This document shows, in pieces, positions 1 through 6,610 of a stretch of DNA of 9,957 nucleotides. Origin of the DNA: Dehalococcoidales bacterium (GTDB taxonomy: Bacteria > Chloroflexota > Dehalococcoidia > Dehalococcoidales > UBA5760). Each line of letters begins with the position of its first letter. Positions within the stretch are counted from its first letter, which is position 1. The position numbers and the translations under genes are program-made. Under the pieces are notes generated by a model. It did not search any database. It was given only the letters and a program-made list of their open reading frames with translations, and had not been told where the DNA came from. The stretch lies in assembly GCA_028710655.1 (NCBI GenBank), contig JAQTTS010000056.1, positions 1 through 9,957 of the forward strand. Direction: 5' to 3'.

Positions 1-1233
<1,233 letters not shown>

Positions 1234-1256
1234 TTACATATAGCCTGCTAAATATG

Positions 1257-1835
1257 TTAGTAGTTTTCCGCCAGTAATTCGTAGTATGATTGAGCGTGCT
1301 TACAGGCGGGGCATTCCTTCGGCGCCTCGGGGCCTTCGTGGACGTACCCGCAGTTGGTGCAGTGCCATTTCACCGCAGTCTTCTTTTTGAATACCTCTTC
1401 CCCCGCCACGTTTTTGGCCAGCTTCCGGTAGCGTCCTTCGTGAAATTCCTCTACTTCCGCAATCTCCTTGAAGGAAGTGGCTATATCCTCAAAACCCTCC
1501 CCTCGAGCGGTTTTTTCAAATCCGGCGTAGATGGTACTCCATTCCAGTTTCTCACCGTCGGCGGCGGCTTTCAGATTTGTCAGCGTGTCCCCGATAATCC
1601 CTGCCGGGTAGGCGGCCGTGATCTCTAGATCACCACCCTTGAGGTATTTAAAGAAGACCTCAGCGTGTTCCTGCTCATTTCCGGCCGTTTCGGTAAAGAT
1701 GTTGGCGATCTGCTCGTAGCCTTCTTTACGGGCGACGCCGGCAAAAAATGTATAGCGGTTCCTTGCCTGGGATTCACCGGCAAACGCCTTCAAAAGGTTT
1801 TTCTCTGTCTGTGTTCCTTTAATTGATTTGCTCAA
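1257..1835 (-). CDS. rbr: Rubrerythrin, 192 aa, TTG start
   Basis: Non-haem diiron peroxidase that reduces hydrogen peroxide to water in the cytoplasm of anaerobes, taking electrons through its rubredoxin domain. The ferritin-like four-helix domain (about 1-150) shows E21 (AFAGESQARNRY), E54 and H57 (NEQEH), E95 and E98, and E129 to H132 (EEFH). The C-terminal rubredoxin-like domain has C159/C162 (WHCTNCGY) and C175/C178 (CPAC). The length, about 191 residues, matches classical rubrerythrin. I chose the TTG at 1833-1835 because a GGAG (1844-1847, within AAAGGAG) sits 8 bases before it and homology begins there. The longer open frame back to 1904 would overlap the end of perR and adds residues with no family match. 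It lies 31 bases after perR and 53 before katG, so it is probably co-transcribed with both and controlled by PerR. Confidence 0.95.
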   Translation of the reverse strand: MSKSIKGTQTEKNLLKAFAGESQARNRYTFFAGVARKEGYEQIANIFTETAGNEQEHAEVFFKYLKGGDLEITAAYPAGIIGDTLTNLKAAADGEKLEWSTIYAGFEKTARGEGFEDIATSFKEIAEVEEFHEGRYRKLAKNVAGEEVFKKKTAVKWHCTNCGYVHEGPEAPKECPACKHAQSYYELLAENY

Positions 1836-1843
1836 TTGTATTT

Positions 1844-1850
1844 CTCCTTT
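1844..1850 (-). promoter_or_regulatory. Ribosome binding site deciding the rubrerythrin TTG start
   Basis: AAAGGAG on the minus strand; its GGAG is 8 bases from the TTG at 1835. No in-frame ATG upstream has a comparable site without entering perR. Confidence 0.8.
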
Positions 1851-1866
1851 CCTTTGTTCATAACTA

Positions 1867-2247
1867 TTATTGCTGGCAGGTCTTGCAGATGCCGCGGAAT
1901 TCAAGCTGGTGGGAGGAGACCGTGAAGCCGGTTTTCCGGGCTATCTTTTCTTCCAGTTTTTTGTTGACCGGTTCGTCAAGATCAAAGATCTGCCCGCATT
2001 TTGTGCACCTGAAGTGATAGTGATTGTCCTGTCTGCCTTCGTATCTGCTTACTGTGCCGCTGAGATTAAGTTCCGCAATCTTACCCGTATCCTGCAACAC
2101 CTTGAGGTTGCGGTATACCGTTCCTTTGCTGATATTGGGTATACTCTTCTTGACTTCCTCGTATATCCAATCAGCCGTAGGATGCGAGTCGGCACACCTG
2201 AGTACCTGCAATATGGCTTCTCTCTGTCTGGTCGCTCTTTGTATCAT
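1867..2247 (-). CDS. perR: Fur-family repressor, PerR-like, 126 aa
   Basis: Metal-dependent DNA-binding repressor of the Fur superfamily, most likely a peroxide sensor. The winged-helix DNA-binding domain spans about 1-70 (PTADWIYEEV, then SKGTVYRNLKVL as recognition helix). The dimerisation and metal domain follows. Two structural-zinc pairs are visible, C81/C84 (CTKC) and C121/C124 (CKTC). Regulatory-metal ligands by alignment to Bacillus subtilis PerR are H22, E70, H76, H78 (NHYH) and D89 (FDLDEP). D89 occupies the place of PerR Asp104, a residue linked to peroxide sensitivity; E70 replaces Asp85, a Fur-like feature. The assignment as PerR rather than Fur or Zur rests mainly on D89 and on the adjacent rubrerythrin and katG genes. 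The ATG at 2247 has no visible Shine-Dalgarno and sits only a few bases after the predicted transcription start. It heads the run perR-rbr-katG and is probably autoregulated. Confidence 0.9.
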   Translation of the reverse strand: MIQRATRQREAILQVLRCADSHPTADWIYEEVKKSIPNISKGTVYRNLKVLQDTGKIAELNLSGTVSRYEGRQDNHYHFRCTKCGQIFDLDEPVNKKLEEKIARKTGFTVSSHQLEFRGICKTCQQ

Positions 2248-2251
2248 AATC

Positions 2252-2276
2252 GATAATAAATCTTAATACTATTATC
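2252..2276 (-). promoter_or_regulatory. Putative Fur/PerR-type operator in front of perR
   Basis: A perfect 7-base inverted repeat, GATAATA (2252-2258) and TATTATC (2270-2276), separated by 11 bases, lies in very AT-rich sequence overlapping the -10 region of perR. The half-sites resemble the GATAAT/ATTATC elements of Fur-family boxes, although the spacing is not the canonical PerR box. Autoregulation is an inference. Confidence 0.45.
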
Positions 2277-2289
2277 ATGGTTCTGTCAA
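2261..2289 (-). promoter_or_regulatory. Promoter of the perR-rbr-katG run
   Basis: A perfect -35 TTGACA (minus strand of 2284-2289) is followed by TATTAA (2263-2268, spacer 15) or TTAAGA (2261-2266, spacer 17). Initiation would fall near 2252-2256, leaving a leader of fewer than 10 bases before the perR ATG. Confidence 0.6.
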
Positions 2290-2390
2290 GCAGGCGATAA
2301 TAGACCACATATACAGGTAAAACTGGCAGTAAGTATCTTCATTAAGTAGTGAGTGTTTCCCAGTTCGAAAGCTCATTCAATAGCTTGTTG

Positions 2391-2396
2391 TATAAT
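2391..2396 (+). promoter_or_regulatory. Probable -10 box of the cyclophilin-like gene
   Basis: A perfect TATAAT lies 50 bases before the ATG at 2447. No good -35 sits 16-18 bases upstream, so an activator or a weak promoter is possible. It faces away from perR in the shared 2290-2440 intergenic stretch. Confidence 0.4.
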
Positions 2397-2446
2397 AGGT
2401 TAGAGTAATTTTGTTGAAATAGTATTGGTAGTATCAGGAAGTGAAA

Positions 2447-2824
2447 ATGCCCAGACGAATTACAATTCGAACCGGTTCCATTACAGCGGAAGCAGAATTG
2501 ATTGAAAATAATACTGCTAATGCAATCTGGGAAGCACTGCCGATAAATGGTGATGTTAATATCTGGGGAGATGAAGTCTATTTCTTTACTTCGGTATCGG
2601 TTAAGTCTGAGAATGGACGGGAAGTAGTAAGTGCCGGGGATATTGCATACTGGCCTCCGGGAAAAGCATTCTGTATTTTCTTCGGTCCTACGCCAGCCAG
2701 CCGCAATGGTAGCGAAATTAGAGCAGCCAGTGCCGTGAACGTATTTGGTAAACTTGCCGGTGATCCGAAGGTATTTACTGCTGCCAGAGACGGTCAGAAA
2801 ATATCTATTGGTAGAATAGGGTAG
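2447..2824 (+). CDS. Cyclophilin-like fold protein, TM1367 type, 125 aa
   Basis: Small cytoplasmic protein of the TM1367-like cyclophilin-like family (DUF369/Cyclophil_like); the biological function of this family is not established. The family signature is clear: NIWGDEVYF (39-46), GDIAYWPPGKAFCIFFGPTP (64-83) and ASAVNVFGKL (94-103). The length matches the single-domain family of roughly 120-130 residues. No signal peptide or membrane segment is seen. I chose the ATG at 2447 because AGGA (2436-2439) lies 7 bases before it. The in-frame GTG at 2441 would leave only one base between that site and the start. The gene is followed 26 bases later by a lipoprotein gene on the same strand, so the two may be co-transcribed. 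It is noticeably AT-rich (22 of 60 GC at 2461-2520) compared with katG. The family assignment is by recognition and is strong; a peptidyl-prolyl isomerase activity should not be assumed. Confidence 0.85.
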   Translation: MPRRITIRTGSITAEAELIENNTANAIWEALPINGDVNIWGDEVYFFTSVSVKSENGREVVSAGDIAYWPPGKAFCIFFGPTPASRNGSEIRAASAVNVFGKLAGDPKVFTAARDGQKISIGRIG

Positions 2825-2850
2825 CGTTGTCCGGATGGTAGAGATGGGTA

Positions 2851-3324
2851 ATGAAGAGAAACTTTGTATTGGTCTGCACGATATTCATAATGACTCTGTT
2901 GGTTTTAACGGGTTGCCAAATCAATAAGACCGATGTAATCGAGGAGGTAACCTTTGATGAGATTTTTGCCAACCCGTCACAGTATGACGGGGAAAAAGTC
3001 GTGTTAGATGGTTATTACTTTGCCGGTTTTGAAACAATGGTGATAGCTGAGGGAATGAAGTATTCCGGTTACGCCGATGGTCATCTGATACCTGATGGTA
3101 GGTTGGTCTGGGTTGAAGGTGGAATACCGATCGAAATCTACGATCAACTCTACCGTCAGGATATGATGGGACCGGAAGAACGCTACGGTAAGTTTAGGAT
3201 CACCGGCATATTTGAATACGGAGGTGCCTACGGGCACCTGGGTGGTTTTGACTGTCAGATTATACCCGAAGAAGTCGATCTGTTGCCCTGGTCGCTACCT
3301 GGCCCTTTGTCTGCCGGAAGCTGA
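2851..3324 (+). CDS. Small secreted lipoprotein of unknown function, 157 aa
   Basis: The N-terminus is a typical lipoprotein signal: KR at 2-3, a hydrophobic stretch at 5-20 and a lipobox LTGC ending at C22. The mature protein is therefore probably lipid-anchored on the outer face of the cytoplasmic membrane. The mature part reads like a small beta-barrel. It has 'FDEIFANPSQYDGEKVVLDG' at 35-54, and RYGKFRITGIFEYGG at 111-125 followed by GHLGGFDCQI. These resemble OB-fold/tRNA_anti-like repeats that describe adding or changing a strand ('DGEKVVLDGYY', 'GKFRITGIF'). I do not recognise a named family. The start is taken at 2851 because it gives a complete signal peptide; the ribosome site is weak. 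It is 26 bases downstream of the cyclophilin-like gene and convergent with corA. Confidence 0.75.
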   Translation: MKRNFVLVCTIFIMTLLVLTGCQINKTDVIEEVTFDEIFANPSQYDGEKVVLDGYYFAGFETMVIAEGMKYSGYADGHLIPDGRLVWVEGGIPIEIYDQLYRQDMMGPEERYGKFRITGIFEYGGAYGHLGGFDCQIIPEEVDLLPWSLPGPLSAGS

Positions 3325-3436
3325 GGATGTCTTAATCTTATCCCTAACCTAAAGTAGCTTCACTAATGGGTACAGGCCACGATATACGAGGATATCCCTG
3401 CCAAAGAAGCTTGGTATTATTCAAGCGATGGGCGCT

Positions 3437-4501
3437 CTATAACCACTTCTTTCTCTTGAAATAGAATGCCAGAGCGGTGGCGATAGCAGCCATTACGATC
3501 AAAACTACGGGGTAACCCCAATGCCATTTAAGCTCCGGCATGAATTCAAAGTTCATTCCGTAGATGCCGACCACGAAGGTCAGCGGTATGAATATCGAGG
3601 CGAAGATGGTCAGCACCTTCATTACCTCGTTCATTTTATTGCTTACACTGGAAAGGTAAATATCCAGCATGCCGGATAACATGTCCCGGAGCGTCTCTAC
3701 GGTATCAATAATCTGAATGGTATGATCGTAAACATCTCTGAGGTATACTTGCGTGGATTGCTGGATCAAGATTGATTCTCCCCTTTGCAGACCGCTGACG
3801 ACTTCTCTCAATGGCCACAACGACTTGCGCAGGAATAGCATTTCGTTCTTTAGGGTGCGTATTTTGTGTAGCATTTTTGTGGTAGGGTTGCTTGCCAGTT
3901 CGGCTTCTATATCCTCTATCTCCTCCCCGAGGGTCTCCAGTACTATGAAATAGTTATCAACTATGGCATCAATCAGCATGTAGGCGAGATAATCGGCGCC
4001 GGCTTTTCTGATACGTCCCTTTCCCTTTCTGATTCTCTCTCTAATGGTGTCGAAGATGTCGCCCTCACGCTCCTGGAAGGATATCACGAAATTCGGGCCA
4101 AGGATCAGGCTGACCTGTTCTGCTTCTATTTTGTGGTCCTCATCGGCATAGCTCAGCATCTTCAGGACGAGAAAAAGACAGTCGCCAAAGTCTTCCATCT
4201 TCGGTCGCTGTCCTGTATTGACGATGTCCTCGAGCAAAAGGGGGTGCAAGGTGAACTGCTGGCCTATTCTTTCGATAACCTCTGTCTCGTGGATGCCGTC
4301 TATGTTAATCCAGGTAGTGGTTGGCTTATCTTTGTAGGGAAGGCATTCCTCGACCGTTCTTGCTTCGATCTCCTCTAAATTAGACTCATCGTAGTCGATT
4401 ATGGTAATCCGGGCCTTGCCGATCTTTCTTTCGCCGATGTGCACCAGAGTACCCGGGGGAAGCCCTGCCTTTTGGGATGTCTTCTTAATCAGTCTGGACA
4501 T
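3437..4501 (-). CDS. corA: Magnesium/cobalt transporter CorA, 354 aa
   Basis: Pentameric inner-membrane channel for Mg2+ (also Co2+, Ni2+). The N-terminal cytoplasmic alpha/beta domain covers about 1-170, followed by the long stalk helix (about 175-294). TM1 spans about 296-314 and ends in the invariant YGMNF (GMN at 315-317). The periplasmic loop has MPEL (321-324). TM2 spans about 330-348, and the protein ends in the basic tail KRKKWL. Length and architecture match the Thermotoga maritima-type CorA of about 350 residues. The ATG at 4501 is preceded only by a weak site (GATGAG). A minus-strand promoter at 4598-4626 would give a leader of about 90 bases with inverted repeats, leaving room for post-transcriptional control. 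The gene is convergent with the lipoprotein and divergent from the SPFH gene. Confidence 0.96.
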   Translation of the reverse strand: MSRLIKKTSQKAGLPPGTLVHIGERKIGKARITIIDYDESNLEEIEARTVEECLPYKDKPTTTWINIDGIHETEVIERIGQQFTLHPLLLEDIVNTGQRPKMEDFGDCLFLVLKMLSYADEDHKIEAEQVSLILGPNFVISFQEREGDIFDTIRERIRKGKGRIRKAGADYLAYMLIDAIVDNYFIVLETLGEEIEDIEAELASNPTTKMLHKIRTLKNEMLFLRKSLWPLREVVSGLQRGESILIQQSTQVYLRDVYDHTIQIIDTVETLRDMLSGMLDIYLSSVSNKMNEVMKVLTIFASIFIPLTFVVGIYGMNFEFMPELKWHWGYPVVLIVMAAIATALAFYFKRKKWL

Positions 4502-4521
4502 TTTAGCTCATCGTAGTGAAA

Positions 4522-4569
4522 TTATAGCGATTTTCCCATACTCAAAAAGATTCTTTCCCGGCTAAGCAT
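4522..4569 (-). CDS. Possible 15-codon leader peptide in the corA 5' leader
   Basis: An ATG at 4569 opens a frame reading MLSRERIFLSMGKSL and stopping at TAA (4522-4524), all inside the predicted corA leader and ending 20 bases before corA. Its only upstream purine stretch is AAAG, so translation is doubtful. Salmonella corA has a leader peptide (CorL) that governs Rho-dependent termination. The resemblance here is only in position and size, and chance is quite possible for an ORF this short. Confidence 0.2.
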   Translation of the reverse strand: MLSRERIFLSMGKSL

Positions 4570-4583
4570 CTTTAGCGGAAGCC
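4540..4583 (-). repeat. Inverted repeats in the corA leader
   Basis: In the minus-strand leader, GCTAA and TTAGC (4561-4565 and 4572-4576) flank a 6-base loop, with CCG/CGG extending the stem around one bulge. Just downstream AAAGA-A-TCTTT (4545-4555) forms a second small palindrome followed by further T residues. Together they could form a weak terminator-like or attenuator-like structure. Confidence 0.3.
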
Positions 4584-4597
4584 CTATTCGGGGAGTA

Positions 4598-4626
4598 ATA
4601 GTACGCTGATATTTTGAGCTTGTCAA
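4598..4626 (-). promoter_or_regulatory. Predicted corA promoter
   Basis: On the minus strand a perfect TTGACA (4621-4626) is followed, after exactly 17 bases, by TACTAT (4598-4603). Initiation near 4591 would leave a leader of about 90 bases before corA. Confidence 0.6.
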
Positions 4627-4797
4627 GCGTTTAGCCGGTGCCGCAATGTGCTGAAATAAAGGGAAAACTGAACTATCGGGATTTGGCTTGATTATGGAAT
4701 GAAGTATGTGTTAAGGTGACAACACGATCCAGCGGTCCTAATGGGAAGCTTTCGTTAGTGATTTAGATTGGTTAGCCACTCTCTAAGCCCTCGAGAA

Positions 4798-4802
4798 AGG
4801 AG
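4798..4802 (+). promoter_or_regulatory. Ribosome binding site of the SPFH gene
   Basis: AGGAG within AAAGGAGAT, 8 bases before the ATG at 4811; supports the chosen start. Confidence 0.8.
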
Positions 4803-4810
4803 ATGAAAGA

Positions 4811-5746
4811 ATGATTGCGCTACTTGTTATTGGTATTATTGTTGCTTCTGTCGGTCTGTATTTCTGGAGAAGACGGGAGGGTGATTTTGACAACCAGCAC
4901 AGGGGTAAAGTTGCCAGCATTATCGGGCTTATTATTATCATTTCCAGCATCATCGGCAGCTCACTGGTGACTGTGCCAGCCGGTCATCGTGGTGTGGTGA
5001 TCAGGTTTGGTGCCGTTACCGGTACCATCCTGGAAGAAGGATTACAGGTGAAGTTGCCGTTTATTGAATCGGTAGTCAAAATGTCGGTACAGACCGAGAA
5101 ATATGAGGCTGGCGCCGCTGCCGCGTCCCTTGACCTGCAAGATGTGAGAACGACCATTGCCCTTAACTGGCGGCTGCAACCGGAGGCAACTGCTGAAATA
5201 TATCGAACACTGGGGTTGGGGTACATTGATAGAATCGCTGCCCCGGCTGTTCAGGAGACTGTAAAGCAGGTAACCGCTAAATACAATGCGGAGGACCTTA
5301 TCTTGAGGCGTGACGAGGTTAAGGCTGCGATTGAGCAAAGCCTGGCGACCCGGCTGCTGCAGCGGGGTATCATCACTGAGGCAGTATCGATAACCGAGTT
5401 TCAGTTTAGCGACACCTTCGTTGCTGCTATCGAAGCCAAAGTGGCCGCAGAGCAAGCAGTGCAGGAGGCGAGGAATAAGCTGGAGCGTGTAAAGGTGGAG
5501 GCCGAGCAGAGAGAGGCTCAGGCCTTGGGAGAAGCGGCCGCTCGAATAGCTACCGCAGAAGGTGAAGCTGAGTACATTCGTATTGTCACCGATGCCCAGG
5601 TTGCTGCCAATGCGGCTATTGCCGAATCTCTATCCCCTGAAGTGTTACAGTATATCTTTCTTGACAGGCTTGGTGAAGATATTAAGGTAATTGTGATACC
5701 TTCGGAGCAGGGACTGGATCTGGTCATTCCGGAGCTGACGCCGTAG
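4811..5746 (+). CDS. SPFH/band 7 (prohibitin-like) membrane protein, 311 aa
   Basis: Membrane-anchored scaffold protein of the SPFH superfamily (stomatin, prohibitin, flotillin, HflK/C), which form large oligomeric cages and often partner with membrane proteases. Two hydrophobic segments are visible: about 2-19, ending in WRRRE, and about 36-56. The SPFH domain follows (about 53-210), with the characteristic VPAGHRGVVIRFG, EGLQVKLPF and LQDVRTTIALNW segments. Residues about 205-275 are rich in Ala, Glu, Arg and Lys (for example AAIEAKVAAEQAVQEARNKL) and should form the long coiled coil. A short hydrophobic C-terminus (VIVIPSEQGLDLVIPEL) closes the protein. Length and layout fit prohibitin-like family members, with an extra N-terminal TM. 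No FtsH, NfeD or other partner is in the window, so its client is unknown. It is convergent with the tRNA cluster, with no obvious terminator in between. Confidence 0.9.
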   Translation: MIALLVIGIIVASVGLYFWRRREGDFDNQHRGKVASIIGLIIIISSIIGSSLVTVPAGHRGVVIRFGAVTGTILEEGLQVKLPFIESVVKMSVQTEKYEAGAAAASLDLQDVRTTIALNWRLQPEATAEIYRTLGLGYIDRIAAPAVQETVKQVTAKYNAEDLILRRDEVKAAIEQSLATRLLQRGIITEAVSITEFQFSDTFVAAIEAKVAAEQAVQEARNKLERVKVEAEQREAQALGEAAARIATAEGEAEYIRIVTDAQVAANAAIAESLSPEVLQYIFLDRLGEDIKVIVIPSEQGLDLVIPELTP

Positions 5747-5802
5747 ATGAGAGACTTGTAGAGAATTCATAGGAGTTTGTAAATACTCGAAAGCTAAATC
5801 GA

Positions 5803-5879
5803 TGGTGGGCAGTAGAGGACTCGAACCTCTGACCTCCTGCGTGTAAAGCAGGCGCTCTAACCAGCTGAGCTAACCGCCC
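5803..5879 (-). tRNA. tRNA-Val (TAC)
   Basis: Cloverleaf on the minus strand: acceptor GGGCGGT pairs with ACTGCCC (one G-T). The anticodon stem CCTGC/GCAGG carries loop TTTACAC (anticodon TAC), and the T stem AGAGG/CCTCT is perfect with loop TTCGAGT. Discriminator A and CCA are encoded. It is the last gene of the four-tRNA cluster, 6 bases after tRNA-Arg. Confidence 0.96.
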
Positions 5880-5885
5880 CATAAA

Positions 5886-5962
5886 TGGCGCGCTTGGAGG
5901 GGCTCGAACCCACGGCCTCAGCCTCCGCAGGGCTGCGCTCTATCCAACTGAGCTACAAGCGC
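5886..5962 (-). tRNA. tRNA-Arg (GCG)
   Basis: Acceptor GCGCTTG pairs with CAAGCGC. The D stem is GCTC/GAGC, and the anticodon stem CAGCC/GGCTG has loop CTGCGGA, giving anticodon GCG. The T arm is GTGGG-TTCGAGC-CCCTC region. Discriminator G and CCA are encoded. GCG reads CGC and CGT; most bacteria use ACG (with inosine) instead, so this is an unusual isoacceptor. Confidence 0.93.
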
Positions 5963-5973
5963 TTGATCAATAA

Positions 5974-6057
5974 TGCCGAAGGTGAGATTTGAACTCACAC
6001 GCCCTTTTAGGACACTACGCCCTGAACGTAGCGCGTCTACCATTCCGCCACTTCGGC
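5974..6057 (-). tRNA. tRNA-Leu (CAG)
   Basis: Class II tRNA of 84 bases. Acceptor GCCGAAG pairs with CTTCGGC. The anticodon stem CTACG/CGTAG holds loop TTCAGGG (anticodon CAG). A long variable arm is present, and the T stem GTGAG/CTCAC has loop TTCAAAT. The discriminator is A and CCA is not encoded, unlike the other three tRNAs of the cluster, so CCA-adding enzyme is required. Confidence 0.95.
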
Positions 6058-6058
6058 A

Positions 6059-6134
6059 TGGTGGGCGGTACTGGATTTGAACCGGTGACCTCTTGCGTGT
6101 GAAGCAAGCGCTCTAACCGCTGAGCTAACCGCCC
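6059..6134 (-). tRNA. tRNA-Val (CAC)
   Basis: Acceptor GGGCGGT pairs with ACCGCCC. The anticodon stem CTTGC/GCAAG carries loop TTCACAC (anticodon CAC). CCA is encoded. The T stem ACCGG/CCAGT has one C-A mismatch. It is the first gene of the cluster and closely resembles tRNA-Val(TAC) at 5803-5879, suggesting an old duplication. Its 3' end is one base from tRNA-Leu. Confidence 0.94.
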
Positions 6135-6478
6135 GAAATTGCAGCTGACTTGTCCTCAAATCCGGACGGAAATCTACTAAATCAAGAGGTCGTTTCTATT
6201 GTGTTCCGCCGGGAAAATCCCATCCCTCCAGCCTCGCTCTTGATTTGTATTATATATGATTAATACCCTGGATTCAACCGGCAGCGAGTCTCAGGAAGCT
6301 CTCAACGGATACCCTGGTTTCCCCCGCCTAAACGTTTTCTAAATGATTGCTAAATAGCCGGAAAAACAGTAGATATCAGGATAGCGCGGTAGTAAAATGT
6401 CTATCAGTGGTATATTCAACTATGGTCACCGGCAAACCGGCTGTCTGATATCGAAAAGAAGAGGCAAGTGGTGGTTTC
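6135..6478. other. Intergenic region between tRNA cluster and the truncated dehydrogenase
   Basis: 344 bases. The minus strand has the tRNA promoter (6249-6277) and a tRNA leader of about 105 bases. Towards the right there is an 8-base inverted repeat, GATATCAG (6372-6379) and CTGATATC (6445-6452), of unknown meaning. No convincing plus-strand promoter for the dehydrogenase was found, and no other ORF of note. Confidence 0.6.
6249..6277 (-). promoter_or_regulatory. Promoter of the tRNA cluster
   Basis: Minus-strand TTGAAT (6272-6277), 17-base spacer, TATAAT (6249-6254). It lies upstream of tRNA-Val(CAC) and would start transcription near 6242. Confidence 0.65.
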
Positions 6479-6610
6479 ATGACGGACACTAATACTACTG
6501 TATGCGTTATTGGCCTGGGTTATGTCGGCCTGCCCCTGGCGGAAGCGTTCTCCAAATACTTTTGTGTAATCGGCTTCGATGTCGATGGCAGGAAGCTGAC
6601 CTCATATTGA
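6479..6610 (+). pseudogene. N-terminal fragment of a nucleotide-sugar dehydrogenase (UDP-glucose/GDP-mannose dehydrogenase family)
   Basis: ATG at 6479 opens a 43-residue frame that ends at TGA (6608-6610). It begins with the NAD-binding Rossmann motif of this family, VCVIGLGYVGLPLAEAF (about 8-24), and the second strand with its acidic end, VIGFDVDGRKL (30-40). Full-length enzymes oxidise UDP- or GDP-sugars for surface polysaccharide synthesis and have over 400 residues. Here the match stops at about base 6598, after only the first beta-alpha-beta segment, and the next bases give a premature stop. The remainder is not found anywhere in the window. The 5' side looks intact (GC-balanced coding, a purine-rich site before ATG), so the gene was probably cut by insertion or deletion involving the adjacent IS110-type element. 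A functional 43-residue product is very unlikely. Confidence 0.85.

Larger units (their letters stand above)
4502..4810. other. Divergent intergenic region between corA and the SPFH gene
   Basis: 309 bases. On the minus side it holds the corA promoter (4598-4626) and the corA leader with inverted repeats. A second TATAAT (4521-4526, minus) lies very close to corA but has no good -35. On the plus side no convincing -35/-10 pair was found; the only clear plus-strand signal is the AGGAG at 4798-4802 before the SPFH gene. Confidence 0.6.

Noticed and set aside
1836..1904. Longer rubrerythrin start at 1904
   Set aside because: It would overlap the end of perR and adds 23 residues without family similarity; the TTG at 1835 has a good ribosome site.
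2441..2446. GTG start of the cyclophilin-like gene
   Set aside because: Only one base separates it from AGGA, whereas ATG at 2447 has correct spacing.
3325..3436. Bidirectional terminator between the lipoprotein and corA
   Set aside because: Only a weak GATAT/ATATC repeat without a T-run is present; not enough to call.
5042..5727. Minus-strand frames opposite the SPFH gene
   Set aside because: They are shadows of a strongly conserved coding region with a clear SPFH domain.
5803..6134. tRNA cluster as an attachment site for the IS110 region
   Set aside because: The mobile remnant lies on the 5' side of the tRNAs, no duplicated tRNA end was seen to the right, and IS110 does not use tRNA 3' ends.
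6372..6452. 8-base inverted repeat GATATCAG/CTGATATC as an operator
   Set aside because: The arms are 65 bases apart and themselves contain the palindrome GATATC; chance is a sufficient explanation.
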